Assembly: GCA_914767715.1 (NCBI GenBank)
Contig: OU612066.1
Coordinates: 29,054,283 to 29,114,282, forward strand
From: Membranipora membranacea
Taxonomy: Eukaryota > Bryozoa > Gymnolaemata > Cheilostomatida > Membraniporidae
DNA: 60,000 nucleotides
Direction of reading: 5' to 3'
Shown here: positions 11,101-23,500 of the stretch, one piece after another
Position numbering within the stretch: position 1 is the stretch's first letter
Layout: each line of letters opens with the position of its first letter
Made by a program: the position numbers and the translations under genes
Notes under the pieces: generated by a model
What the model was told of the DNA's origin: nothing
The model's database searches: none
Seen by the model: only the letters and a program-made list of their open reading frames with translations

Positions 11101-14100
11101 ACCTGCATCCAGCCCATAGTCACATACTTGGTGCCAAATTTAATATGCCAATCAAACTATCCTGCAAAGTCAGGAATTTATACCAACTTTGCAACCAGTT
11201 GACCACAATTGTTTTTGAAACCAAGATGTGAGACACACAGAGAGTTGAACACCACTGGAAAATAGTTTCAGTTCACAAAACTAAATGAACACGGTGTAGG
11301 TAACCTCGTCACGTGGCTACTTTTTTTCGTTTTTGGAGGTTAACAAAACCAAACAAACAAAAAACAAAACTTAAGCTGCGTTTACATTAGGCCGTCTCCG
11401 TCAGCTGGCCACCAACTCAAGACTGAGCAGTCTTTAACCCCAAGTCTGAGCCAGAGTCTGAGACTGGCATGTGTTTACATAGCACCAGCTTAGCCAATGT
11501 CAGTCTCAGAGAAAATAAATGTGAGTGATAGAACACAGGGCAGTATTGTGATCGCTAAATTAGGAATTTGTGTTATGACGGGCAGTCTTGAGGCTGCAAA
11601 ACGAGCACTGCTCGAATTGCCAGACACCGTCTTAAAAGCCGGTCAGCCAAGGTCAGTCAACCGTTTTTGTTATTCACACTACACAGTCTCAGCCTCCGTC
11701 TTAGTAATTTGTCGGTCAGACTCAAGACTGGGCCAAAAGACGGCCTAATGTAAACGCAGCTTTAAAGGTAGCTGCATGACAAGGCTACGGTGTAAGTACC
11801 TGTAGAATAAGGGAGACGATCCCGGATAGTAAAGCCGACGCCGTTACGTTCATACTATCAGCGTGTGTGGTCCGACATATTCTAGATGAGTTACTCATCA
11901 CCTCCTCCAGGTTGTGAAAGAATGGGATTCCTACAACAAAAAATGGCCTCTGATAGATAAAATACACAAAGCTCTATTATTGTGATGCTGTGTTTCATCT
12001 TACAATACAGTACTTACAATATGAAAACAGTACTTAAAAAATTAAGTTTGACAAAGAAAACTTTGCTCTTCCTCTAAGGCATTGAAGTGTAAAGCTATGC
12101 CTCCTGTCTCTGGTTTACATCTATGAATATAAAAATTCCAACTCATACATTTGCTGCTTGCTGCTGGTGTTTTCGGCAGACATTATTACATCAAACTATG
12201 TTTTTATTCATGTGAGGCTGCTTATTATGTTGAATACTATCATAAAATAATGACAATATGAGTGGTTTTCCTGAAAATTAGCCATGCTTTTGCCATGTAG
12301 AATTGTAATGGTTTTTCGAATTTTTTGCTTTCTGAAATTAAAGTCGTATTAACTGAAGCTTTAGGGGTAAAATAGCTACACAAAGGAGATGCAAAAAATA
12401 ACATTGGGACTGGAAGTGATTTACATATCAAGGACAATAAAGAAACAATGTTACCAGAGACCATAGATCTATATCTACTATCTATAGTCTCTTATTTAAC
12501 CTTTATACGCAAAGTTTGAAGAAATAATGAGATATTTATTGCAGAAAGGGCTCATAAAAATTCACCAATACCTGGAAAAGGCTTTTGTTGTGGCCAGGTA
12601 TGGGGGAGCAAGATGTATGTTTGCCATAAAAAAAACTACAAAACAAATCAAGAACAATGCCTTAGTAGTAAAAAGGTTTGGGCCCACTGTTAGAAAATAA
12701 ATGTACTTTATCGTAAGAAATGGCAATTGTTGAACAACCATAGGGCAGATATGAAGAAATGACTTGTCAACATAAAACTTGTGATCTGCTGGGACATTGT
12801 TGCACAGCATATCAAACAGACCAAAACTGGTTGTTGAGTGTTGTATTGCTTGCTTCACAAAGTCCTTTCGGATCAGGTCATAAACTGTTTGCCTAAACAT
12901 CTTACCTAATATTAGAGACCTAATCAGCGCAGTATCATCGTTCTTGTCCGATGAATACTTCTCAGCTGTTTTATGTGGGTCGACTAGAAACTGCTCATCA
13001 CTCACAACCTGCATACATATAAACCAGGGTTGTAATGATAGAATGCTGATCATATGACAGTAAAACTAAGAGTAGGTAGAATTAGGACTGCCGACATGTT
13101 TTGATTATGTATATGTTTAAAGTTGCAGGTTGTTTTCACTGATCAGGTACATGGTGAGCGGTGAACATATAAGATCATGTGTTATAGTAAACAATACGAC
13201 AATCATTTACATAAAATCATTGACAAATGCAGTGTGAAGAAGAAGTCATCTGATCAGGTATTATATATTCATACAATAGATATAATACGACGTAATACGC
13301 ATAAGCTACAATATCCATTTCATAATAGAGATATATAATCAGCATTTAACAATATCATTATGGTATACTTACTGTACTGACTTTTATCAATGACAAAGAG
13401 CATATTTTTAACAAACATAAGTTCCAGATAGGACAACGTTTTTATCAGCTAAGTGCCGCACAACTCGTTTTTAAACAGTTTCATACCTTGTAGTATCTAG
13501 ACTCCTAAATGACAATGCCTTATTACAGTTACGATAGTTTTGCTTCATCATTGATGGCACACAATAAAACAATCTCTATCTCTCCAATATACTGAGCTGT
13601 TAACCTCTTTCACTTGGATCAGACAGGCAAATTATCAACATGTGAAAGATTTCTTAATGTAAATGTGATACCAACCTGGTTGATAGTCTCAGAGAATGTA
13701 GCTCCTTTCCTATCTCCCAGTTCAGAGAACCCCTCACTACACCACTGTGAGAGTCTCTTAGAGAACTCGAGCTCATCAATAACTCCAGCCCATTGCAGTA
13801 AGCTGTCCAAAACTATCGTCTTCAAGATAGAATGATGAGACCCGGTTCTTAGTGTGCATGTAAGCATATATGTCACAATCCTTGATATAGCAACATTTAT
13901 GAAGTCAATAATATTGTAAAACTCTGAGAGTTGTCCTATCATGAACAATGAGCTTACAACTTTTAATTGTAACCTACATTTTCAGTAAGTTAATTTAGTT
14001 AGTTCAAGCAGGGAGGGTGGGATAGGGAGGTAGTCCCACCCTCCCTGGTCCCAGAGAGGAATAGTAGTATTAGTGCTATGTCCAGGTCTCTCAGTAAACT

Positions 14101-17100
14101 GAATTTCAATGGCATTCATTAATGACTGGGGTTATGAATAACAAATCAATTCAAACGAAATCCAGATTTCATATTATCATCAGCTTTAAAAAAAGAGAAA
14201 GGAGGGCTGGCCAATATTTCTAAGCGTCTGCAACATAGACAATAACTTCAGTCGGCCTTGACCACAAAGTTTGTGACAACAGAAAAATATAGCAGACTCT
14301 CAACATTTCATGAATAAGCAGTGTGATATTTCATTACCAGCTCTCTGGTTGTTTGTTGAGATGTGAGATCAGTTAAACTTACATACCATCTGATTGAACT
14401 GCGTGCTCCAGTCACCCTTCCTCCATTTTGTCCTGTACTCATCTCTGATTATATGTGAGTAGGTGTACGTGTCATCATAGTAAAACTGACACTGATCAGC
14501 AGTTAGGTGCTCTGTACCAATAGAGAGTGCATCTCCTATAGCAGCACCATATACTAGTCCTGAATGTTCAGAAAATGGCCAATGCATGTTACATTATGAC
14601 AACCAAAATATGCATCTCCAATAATTATTTTTTGTGCATTTCCAAGTTTGAGCAAGGAGCAACAGCAGTTACTCCTTGTTTTGAGGGCCACAAGAGTTGC
14701 TGGTAGTCGCATTCCATTATCAAAGATAGGCCATCCAACTGAATGGGCTGAGGTTGACATTGGAATTCCTCTCCCAGTAACCTGGGTAGAGTTTGAGCGC
14801 TGAAACTATGTATTCTCTTATATGCGAGAGGCCAATCCAAGGGAGTCTTTCAATTAAAACCTATCAAAAATGCGCATTCATCTATGGAACTATACATTAT
14901 AATGAATGATCTGAGAACGAACTTGTCTTTAGATCTAAATGAGCGAAGAAAAAGTGATAATCCAGTTTAGAAAGCATTGCTCATTTTAATTGAAAGAACC
15001 CCCTGCTAGCAATGAATTTTATATTATGATGAAGAAAAAACATGTACCTGCAATCTCCATGATAAACTGTGAATCACTCAGTTTATGGCCCCAGCTTGCT
15101 GGTAGTGGTATACTATTATCAAAGATAGCCTGTGTAGCTGGATGGGCTGTGGTTGGTAATGGAATGCCTCTTCCAGCAACCTGGGTACAGTTTGAGCGCT
15201 GAAACTATGTATTATTTTATATGACAGAGGCCAATCCAGGGGAGTCTTTCAATTAAAAACTGCCAAAATCACTAACTGAACACTCTTAGCTGAGTGAGGA
15301 AGACCTGGGGGGGGGGGGGGGGGGGTTGCGTTCCCAAATCGCACACTCATTGATGGAACTATACATTCTGATGAATGATATGAGAACAAACTTGTCTTTT
15401 TGAAAACTGTGTGAGCGAAGTTATAGTGATAATCTAGTTTAGAAAGCATTGCCAATTTTAATTGAAAGACCCCCCCCCCCCTAGACATGTCTTTGGACCC
15501 CCTATCAATTGCATATTGGTAAAAGAGAGCACAACTCCAAAATATAGCAGATATGTTTCCGATGCTCATTGCTTACCCACAATCCTGTCTTTTAGATCAG
15601 TGGCTTGTAGTTTTGATGAGTCAGACGGAGGTATGAGCGGAGTCTTAACTCTATCTGGGAATATCTGTAGCTGTGTGTACTGTAGATGTACTGAGCTGGG
15701 GTTATGACTAGATATCAGTATGTTAGAACCCCTCACTCTGGGAAACTCGAGTAACTGATTAACCTGTGATGTGTGGTCAAGAGTGCTGACAGATCTGATC
15801 CATGTGAGAGTCTCTGTGCTACCTGAAAGCAGAAAACTTGTTATTTCACCATTCATTTTTATTGCAGTATTGTAGTGTAAATTTTTCACGATTCTGCATA
15901 TTGAATAACCATTTCAAGGGCTCGATGTGCAGCGACAACATCAATTTAATGTTAAAAATATATCACAGGGAAGATTGTTAGCGTTGTTTTGTTTCTTCGT
16001 TATGTCTCTTATGATTGGTGATAAACATCAAAGTGAGAACAGAAGTATAAATATCCTGCATGCAGATGGATGACATAAAACGTGTTTTAACAGCATAAAC
16101 AACCTCACATCACAATGTTCACAGATTAAGGGGTCAAGATGAAACAGCTGCCAATGCAAATAAAGTTACAATGCACAATGCATAACTACCTTCATCGCAA
16201 ACACTCTGAGGAGGTTTACTGAGCTGATTATTGTGTAAGAGAAGCACCTTCAGCGGGCATATGGCTAGTGATTGCACCGCCACATTATTCAGTTTGTTAT
16301 ATGATAGGTTGAGCCTAGTTAGAGATTGCATATTTTCAATCTGACATGGAACTTCTTCAATTGCATTGTGGGAAAGATCTAGCTTCTCTAATGTCAGAAG
16401 TTGTGTCAGAGGTTTTGGTATAGAAGTCATATTGTTATGATCCAGATCTAATTCTCGTAAATGGAAGAACAGTAGGAATGTTTCAGGTAGTGAGTCGATT
16501 TTGTTGTGGCTGAGGACAAGTTTGGTTAGATGTGGAATTCTGAGTGGGATTTCCTCTGGAATGTATGCGATGTAGTTGAATGATGCGTTTATCTCCTCAT
16601 ATAAGGTGATACTCTCTCTGAGCTCATAAGGAAACTCTGTGAGCCCGTCCATACTCTGCTCTCCCTCCATATGCTACAAAATATAGCTACATGTAAATGC
16701 AATGACTCTTATTTTGTTTTTGGAAAACCTGACCAGATTTTTTTAAACTTTTTAAAATCTTTTTATGCAATCACCATTATTATTAAACTTTTCATCTTGA
16801 TGTATGCAGGTTCTCATTGGCCTTAAACACTGAACAGCTAGTAAATGTATATATATATATAAAAAAAGTCAATAAGCTAAGGCTATAATTGCTTCTTTTT
16901 CAGTAAGTGATACACTTAATATGCAGTAATATAAGGCAACCTCTTTGTTACTCAACCCGACTTTATCAGCAATTATTTCCACTTCAGATACCAATTGGCA
17001 TTCTTGGTAAAGAGACCTTATGTACTGAATATCCCGTTAAAGTTGGTGCTCTCAACGACTGTTCTACTGCTAATCTAAATAGTACTTCTGTAGCACCAAG

Positions 17101-17691
17101 TGAGATAACGTTGCTAGGACGTGTAACTGGGTACTTACAAAGGATGTGAAAAATGTATCACTTGCTGTGCTGATTGTTAGACAAATAAGACAAGGTTATA
17201 AGGATACATACACTATAAATCAGCACAATTCACAATGAGAATCCATTGTAAACACCAGTAATTGAAGAAATTCTTTGTTTGTTATATATATATATAGTAA
17301 ATGTTTATTTATTTGTAATTATTTTTAAAAAAACAAAGCAATGAAATCAGGCGTAGAATATTTATTTATGAAACTAATTATCCTACCTGAAAAAAATTTG
17401 ATTTCTTGATATTTCCCTGGCTGAACTATTACTCCAGTAATTGTTAGACTTGTACGAACCCTCCTTGATGGCTTGCTTATAGCAAAGATTTAAGAAAATA
17501 AAAAATCTGTTAATGCTGCGAATTCAGTATATTTGAACCAGAGCAGTATATTGAATTCCGTGGATATTTCCATGATGTATGGTAGTTTGCCTTACCTTGA
17601 TATACGCTGCATGAGATACTTTTCTGCTCAGATCTAGAACTTTCTCTCGAGGTGCAGACCCCTGAGGTAAGACAGACTCTCCTGCCCCCAT
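5140..17691 (-). CDS. LRR plus ADP-ribosylglycohydrolase-like protein, probable pseudoenzyme
   Basis: Eleven minus-strand exons whose phases all agree: 17691-17596, 16673-16190, 15822-15577, 14559-14387, 13819-13676, 13008-12906, 11930-11800, 8785-8669, 7424-7213, 7093-7013, 5332-5140; 659 residues. The ATG at 17691 opens a 32-residue exon. Residues about 50-192 carry five or six LxxLxLxxN leucine-rich repeats. From about 271 (DRIVGLVYGAAIGDA) to the end it is an ADP-ribosylglycohydrolase/crystallin-J1 domain, including a TTHAD motif (D440) and the family's typical C-terminal WLNSKINHLLDLM. Known family members bind two Mg ions through a Thr-Asp-Asp motif and a late DxDT motif. Here the first reads S327-T328-Q329 and the second D608-C-K610-V611, so most ligands are gone. 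I infer an LRR scaffold with a dead or altered hydrolase fold that may bind ADP-ribose. The family call is firm; loss of activity is inferred. Confidence 0.88.
8786..11372 (-). other. Left part of the large intron 7 of the LRR/ADP-ribosylglycohydrolase gene
   Basis: This DNA lies between the exons at 8669-8785 and 11800-11930. It is AT-rich, and I see no additional exon that fits the phases. A MITE fills its upstream end (11373-11762). Confidence 0.5.
11373..11762. mobile_element. MITE with 25-bp perfect TIRs, Harbinger-like
   Basis: AAGCTGCGTTTACATTAGGC begins the left end (11373-11397), and its 25-bp reverse complement closes the right end (11738-11762). The flanks offer a TTA duplication, the 3-bp size used by PIF/Harbinger elements. 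The 390-bp body has imperfect palindromes of an AGTCTTGAG/CTCAAGACT type and no transposase frame. It sits in an intron of the LRR/ADP-ribosylglycohydrolase gene. Confidence 0.75.
14640..15478 (-). repeat. Tandem duplication of about 390 bp inside an intron, each copy with a conserved frame
   Basis: Two adjacent similar blocks (about 14640-14998 and 15030-15478) lie in the intron between exons 3 and 4 of the LRR/ADP-ribosylglycohydrolase gene. Both read on the minus strand from a TTTCAG acceptor-like site through a shared frame with RSN, TQV, GRGIP and IFDN motifs. The right copy stays open for about 51 codons up to a donor-like GCAG|GTACAT. Splicing either into the host frame breaks it, because exon 3 ends in phase 1 and these begin in phase 0. 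They look like relics or alternative exons from a duplicated unit. The right copy also carries a 19-G run. Confidence 0.65.
15307..15325 (+). repeat. Homopolymer run of 19 G
   Basis: Nineteen G in a row, matched 145 bp downstream by a run of 12 C (15470-15481). The two could pair or form G-quadruplex structure within the intron; run lengths may be sequencing-sensitive. Confidence 0.85.
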
Positions 17692-17968
17692 CTCCCTCAG
17701 TAGTATAAGGGCAACATCTCAGTCTGGATTAAGCACACAAATTTAGAGTCTTAGATTTGACACTGGAGAATGTATTCGGTATATAGAGATGTGTTACCTT
17801 TGAACAAATTGTAAAGGTTCACTAGTAAAGTGGGCATCACTGGTTCGAAAGCTACGCTATGGCACCAAGCCATTGGTCTTGGTTTCTTCTTTTGCTATGA
17901 TCTGTCCGAATAAGTTAGGCAACCATAAAAATTTTGCAAGATTCTGAATTCCATTAGGTAATGCAGTC

Positions 17969-18133
17969 ATGCGGCCGATGCCTAAGCAAGATATTGATGA
18001 ATGGGCAGCTCGTTGTATTTGCAAGCATTTCTCTTGGCTGCCAGATGGAGAGGATGTAGCCTGTCTTGAAAAGCTTTGTTCTGAAAAAAGCCGGTCAAGA
18101 CAGGCTAGATTGGTTGGTTCCAGTTCTAACTAA
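17969..18133 (+). CDS. Small unrecognised ORF, coding-like
   Basis: A 54-codon frame in balanced composition with many charged residues, starting MRPMPKQDIDEWAARC and carrying four cysteines plus a Lys/Arg/Ser-rich end. It follows an acceptor-like CCATTAG at 17951-17957, so it may be a terminal exon rather than a whole gene. It lies just upstream (5') of the start of the LRR/ADP-ribosylglycohydrolase gene, on the opposite strand. No family recognised. Confidence 0.35.
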   Translation: MRPMPKQDIDEWAARCICKHFSWLPDGEDVACLEKLCSEKSRSRQARLVGSSSN

Positions 18134-18474
18134 TCAGGTATATTAGTAGCCTTTTTCACTCATTTTTCCCAAATGGTTGGGAGGAGGTTTCTGAGCCTCA
18201 TCAGGTGTTGATGCAGTCATTTGGCTTGTTTGTGATTCATACTGACGGTATTATCAGCGGCAATATAATGCGTGCACACAACCTTATCATCTAACATGTC
18301 ATTTGCACAGTACATCCACATGGGGAATTCCACAGAACAGAATTGATGCGCAAGTTGCCCAGCCCCAGCTCCTAGAATAGAATCGTCACTAGGCACAACA
18401 GAGCGTTTAAACATAAGCCAATTATGAGAACAATACTCATCGAATTGGATTCAGTGAGAGTGAGAGTGACAACC

Positions 18475-18520
18475 ATAGACTTAATATCCTATATTAATAA
18501 TATACTAATATTAAGTCTAT
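18475..18520. repeat. Short AT-rich palindrome
   Basis: ATAGACTTAATAT at 18475-18487 is mirrored by ATATTAAGTCTAT at 18508-18520. The same arm motif appears near 153-166, so this is a dispersed mini-hairpin. Confidence 0.6.
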
Positions 18521-18749
18521 AGTGACATACATCATAATAATTATATCATAGAATCATTATCATTTCCATGTGCTCTCCATAGGCATCTGGAGCTGCGAGC
18601 ATGTACTTGCCCAATTGTTCCACTCAACCACCCACCACATGGTTGATCATGGACATTGGCAAAGTATCCACATACTTGTAACTTCAGATACCTATGCTCC
18701 TAGCCTGTCTTTGCCGGCTTAGGTTACTCCTTGCTTGAACTCATTGGCC

Positions 18750-18842
18750 CCTGGGACTTACATGCCTTTAATTTGCCAATGTCCAGTATAAACCTGGTGT
18801 TTTGGGGGTGGTTGATAGTGGACATTGGCAAAGCAAGGCATG
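18750..18842. repeat. Fold-back repeat (CCCCTGGGACTTACATGCC family), copy 1
   Basis: ACATGCCTTTAATTTGCCAA at about 18761 is answered by TGGACATTGGCAAAGCAAGG and GCATGT near 18816-18841, giving arms of about 25 bp with one or two mismatches. GGCCCCTGGGACTTACATGCC precedes the left arm. A better preserved hairpin of the same family is at about 30567-30667. Another arm (GGACATTGGCAAAGTA) lies at 18652, so the region holds several partial copies. Confidence 0.65.
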
Positions 18843-18988
18843 TCGCTGTGCTAAAAATTTGTCCGGTAAATGGCGATCCGCCACACATCTCTGTAAAAGG
18901 GCCATCCGCTTGTGACAAATACCCATCTGGCAGTGCTAACTGGTCGTCCATTTCACCTTATATCAATCTCGAAGTGTGACTGTCCAGG

Positions 18989-19280
18989 ACCCATCCGGAT
19001 GCCTATTTGGCATCCACCGAATGTCCAAATGGCATCCGGTGGTTGCCAAATAGGCATCCGGTTAAAATTCTGGCATCCGAATGGGTTTGTTGCCCCGATG
19101 ACGGGTGTCTATAACCCATCCTCATCTGTTACGAACCCATCCAAATTTGTGTCTGGACGCGTTTCATGCAACTGGATGCCTATGTATTTGGCAACGGGCG
19201 GTTGTCCGAGTGCCTACCGGATGCCTTAAGGGCAACCACCGGATGCACCTGGCGGTTGCCAAATAGGCATCCGGATGGGT
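18989..19280. mobile_element. Fold-back MITE with 24-bp perfect TIRs
   Basis: ACCCATCCGGATGCCTATTT starts a 24-bp left arm (18989-19012) that is perfectly inverted at 19257-19280. The 292-bp body is full of further copies of GGCATCCGG and its complement, so it can fold extensively. It has no coding capacity, and I see no clear target duplication. Confidence 0.75.
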
Positions 19281-20546
19281 TCTTTACGCAGCACATGTCA
19301 GGGCCCATTCTTGAACTTAAGAAATGAACACACTGGCTGGTCCTAGATTTTTGTATGTATTGTTCTATCTATGACTTTTATGATATATATGATATGATAT
19401 GGATATTCACTTTTTCACATATGACTGACATTATGAAACATACACACACAAGGATGAAGAGTGCTCACCTGAAATTTACTTCACATGTGAATTGGGAGAT
19501 CTGTAGATGAGCTGGAAAGACTGTGACTGGACAACTTACATTCCCATAAGTATAGACTGTGTTTCTCTAAGTGATTATGGAATATGAAGTTGACTGATCA
19601 TTATTTTGTTGAGATTTCACCCGCATTTATGTTTTGTTTATAAAATTAGGACCATGTGCTAATCTCCATGTGGCATTTATGATATAAACTTTGCACTGTA
19701 GTCCAAGGTCAAGGTCAACGGATTTCCCCATTTGGTGCAATCCTTTCTTGATTCATCATAAAATTAATCATCCATCAATATTTTCCTCATAAAAGCTTTC
19801 ACAACAAGCTAGTTCCATTTCATTGTATACATCAAATTATAACAAGTTGTGGGTGAAGCAGAAATAAAGATTTTCAAATACCAGGGTTGGTAAGTATGGC
19901 AGTTGTTTAGTTTTTGTAAAGAGTTGGAGGAGTAGTAGTAGACTCTCTCACAGCAGGGAGAATTCTCCCTGCTCACAGTGAGTCTCTCTAGTACCTACTG
20001 ACTTTGCTAGTATGTAAGCCTATACTAGTAGAAACCCAGTCCTTTGCTTTAGAAAATCTCTAACTCCTTTGGCATAAGTAACTAATTATCAAGGCTTTCT
20101 GAGATGAATGATGATTTGCAGCCAAATAACATTCATTGACTGGAATGTTAAGCCTTCTATCTGTAGGAGTTATCTATATATTGATTTGAAATGTTGTGCT
20201 TATCATTCAGTGGTACCAGATCAAACCAAGCAAGAGGAGTATTCGATTATTTACATTTTTAAATCTGTGGCTTGGACACTTTGACAAGGAGTTAAGGCCC
20301 ATAGCTGTTGCCTTTGTGAACGTAGCATGACGTTTACATATGCCCACTGTAGTTTTTTAGTAACTCTGGTAGTTGAACCCTGCGCCTGTTCAGATTTTCC
20401 TAGCCCCATGGAGTGGATCAAAATGTAGGTGTTGGATGTCGGATGTTGGAGGCCTGATATCAATAAATTCTTGTTTTCTTTTATTTCAGTTTGATGACAA
20501 ATTACTGAGTTACAGCATAACAGAATAATAACACTAAGAGTTAAAG
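19281..20546. other. Gene-free DNA upstream of EXD2
   Basis: It holds no supported exon. It should contain the EXD2 promoter and perhaps a 5' untranslated exon. An acceptor-like TTTTATTTCAG at about 20479-20489 precedes the EXD2 ATG, so the 5' leader may be spliced. Confidence 0.5.
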
Positions 20547-23500
20547 ATGAGCTCTACGTTGTCTCAGAAAAAACTTTTAGCTGGTGTGATGTTAGCATCT
20601 AGTGGTAAGTGGATTGACTGTACTGCGTGTACTGACTGTACTAACTAAGCCAAACTCATCTATGTAGATTTGGTACTTACAGACATGGATTCAAAATCAG
20701 TCGCATTCAGAGGGCATCACTATCAACAGGTTATTTCTAATAATGACTCTCCTCATAGCTTGCTATTGCCGAGGCCCAGGTCTAGTGGCTACTGGTTCAT
20801 TTATAGTAGTGTCATTGTGGTAAATTCCTCTAGTTCTTGAGAAAAAGTAACTAACGCACCTCGACATGCAAAATATAGGATTAGTTGTCTTCTACGAGAC
20901 TCTATATCAACTATTCATACTCATAATAGAACTTCTAACAAACTACCACACTATTGTTCTCTTGAAAGCGCTGATGGTGATGAAAATTCTGCTTCTATTA
21001 ACTTTATGAGACTTCCCAAGATAGACCACAACATTTTTGAATTGCAGTTACAATACCACTGAACTGTGATTTACCTTCGGAGGTTCGGAGATTCAATCAC
21101 ATAACACATCAAACAAATAATTTCATCAAAATTATCAAACTGCCACTGTATTGACAGTATCTGGCTTCTTACAAATTCAAAAGTTTTAATTTATAAAGTT
21201 TTATAGCTCTCCTGTTCTTTTTCCTTCGGTCTGCATACAAAAATCCAGATTGCAAAAAATCAATTTTGTATGCACTAGTAATCTGTATGCCCATATTTTT
21301 TTGCTGTATTACATAGTTTGTTGGTGATTAAATTAATGTTTGTATACAATTGCTACCCAAGTCTGTCTATAAACATGAATTCATTTTATTGCAGGTGCAG
21401 CCGCATACTATATCTGGAAGTATATGAAGCAGCGGACTCAAACAGAGAACCCATATTATGAAGAATTAGATATACCCAATAGCGTATATAATAGAGTGAA
21501 GACTCTAGCCAAACAATCATTCGAAACACGTCAGCTTATCTTAGTCGAATCTGTAGAAGATTGGGAGAAAGCCTACAAGATTTTATCTCAAGACTTGGAG
21601 CATGTTAAGGTATGTGTTAAAGCTGTAAGATTGACGGTATGTGCATGTAATAACTAACCTCAACCACATACTTGATGCACAACAACTGTGTTTTGTGAGC
21701 AACTATGTTCTGTCTGCTGTAACAGCAAACATAATTTCATGAAACCATAACATTATTGGCATTAAGCCCTCCTTCCACCTTATCAACCTATACCAAGTGA
21801 ATCCAATTTTCCATATCTGAGGCACAAACTTGCATGAGTAGGTCTGAAGGTCTTGTGTGGTTTTAGGTATTAGGGATGGACTGTGAATGGGTGACGAGGG
21901 ATAAAAAGAGACAACCAGTATCAATGCTTCAGCTATCTACACTCAACTGCACAGCTCTAGTCAGAATTCACCTACTTCACAACATAGCCAACATTCCTGA
22001 ATCACTCGTCAATTTGCTTGAGGACAGGAGGTAAATAGTGTTTCAAAATCTTTTTGGAATTCTAAGACCTGAGGTAATAGGAGATAAATTCCCGGCCATG
22101 TTCCCTCTTTTGAACGTGGGAAGGATAAAGGCAAGCAATTATATACAAAAGAACAACTGGACTTGTATCCTCACATTGTCTGACAAGTTAGATCTATAAT
22201 GTTTGGCTTAAAAACAACAACGATATACCACATACAATACAGATAAGCTTAGCATCTATCTGAATTGTTTGGGATAATGTGTGTAAAGCAGATGTATCAA
22301 ACTTATTGTTTAATTGTATCAATTCTCATCATCATTAAATGTCTATGATATTTTGTGTGTTTGAGTTACTGAAAGTCAAGGGGGTGACAATTGTTTGTTA
22401 TTTTCTGGCCTGTTGTTTATAATCTCTGGAGACACTTATGTTCTACAATCTTGTCATTTGTTCCTGTTAGTAGACTGGATATCGGTATGAACCTGCATAA
22501 TGATAAAAAAAAGTGACTGTAGTGCAAATCATGTTGTGTGTGTAATAGACACATATCAGTCAATGGTTGTGCAATATTTGCCAATTATCCTTCAATTGTT
22601 GGTCAAACACAGTAAATATTATCAATGCAAGTCATAAAATTGTCTGTGGTGCAATCTATTTCATCATCAATGATTTGGAGGCACTACTACCTCTTTATAT
22701 TATAACAGTTTAGAATGTTCTCAATTATTCTTAAAATTACATTTGAATGGTGAAACTAGAGACAATACGCTGTCAGAGTGTACCACAATTGACTTTTGTC
22801 ATGAGTCAAGAGGTAAATTTGATTATCCATTTTTGATAAATGTTAGGCTCTAACTAATTTGGTATCAGTACTAAACATATCCATGGTATCCCATAATCAG
22901 CTAAAGCTATGCATTGTTTAAACAAATCTTTGCAGATATTTTGTTTTATTACAGTATAATAAAGCCAGGGGTTGGGGCACTAGATGATCGAGATAAAATA
23001 TTGTCAGATTATGGTGTTGCGATGACCGGCTGTATAGACCTGCGACACATGGCACTCAGACATAGGAAATCATGGTGAGTGGGGGTCATAGTAGAGACTT
23101 TTTCCGGGACTTCCTGCTATATAACTGCATAAAACTTATTGATACATTACATTATTTAAATTAAATAAGACTTGTCAATCCAGCTTTACAACAATGATGG
23201 AGACACAATGAAGCATCCACATCCATTTCATTTTCAATTTTTGTCAACAGCCACTCCGAGATGATTGTGATAATGTTTAATCTTTGGACAGGAATGGGGG
23301 AGGACTAAAGAAGCTTGCTATGGAGATATGTGGTATTATGTTAGACAAATCAGACTCACTCAGGAGGGGTAACTGGGAGGCTGAGGAGTTATCTATGTCA
23401 ATGGTAAATTTATATGTTTATGCTGGTACCATAAACATAACTAGTATTTATATGTTTATGGCTGGTACGCATAATGAGATCTGTCTTAATCCACTCGGTT

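Noticed and set aside
15030-15202. Use of the duplicated intronic block as a regular exon of the LRR/ADP-ribosylglycohydrolase gene
   Set aside because: Exon 3 ends in phase 1 and joins the exon at 14559 to give the family's DRIVGLVYGAAIGDA motif. Inserting the block shifts the frame and introduces a stop.
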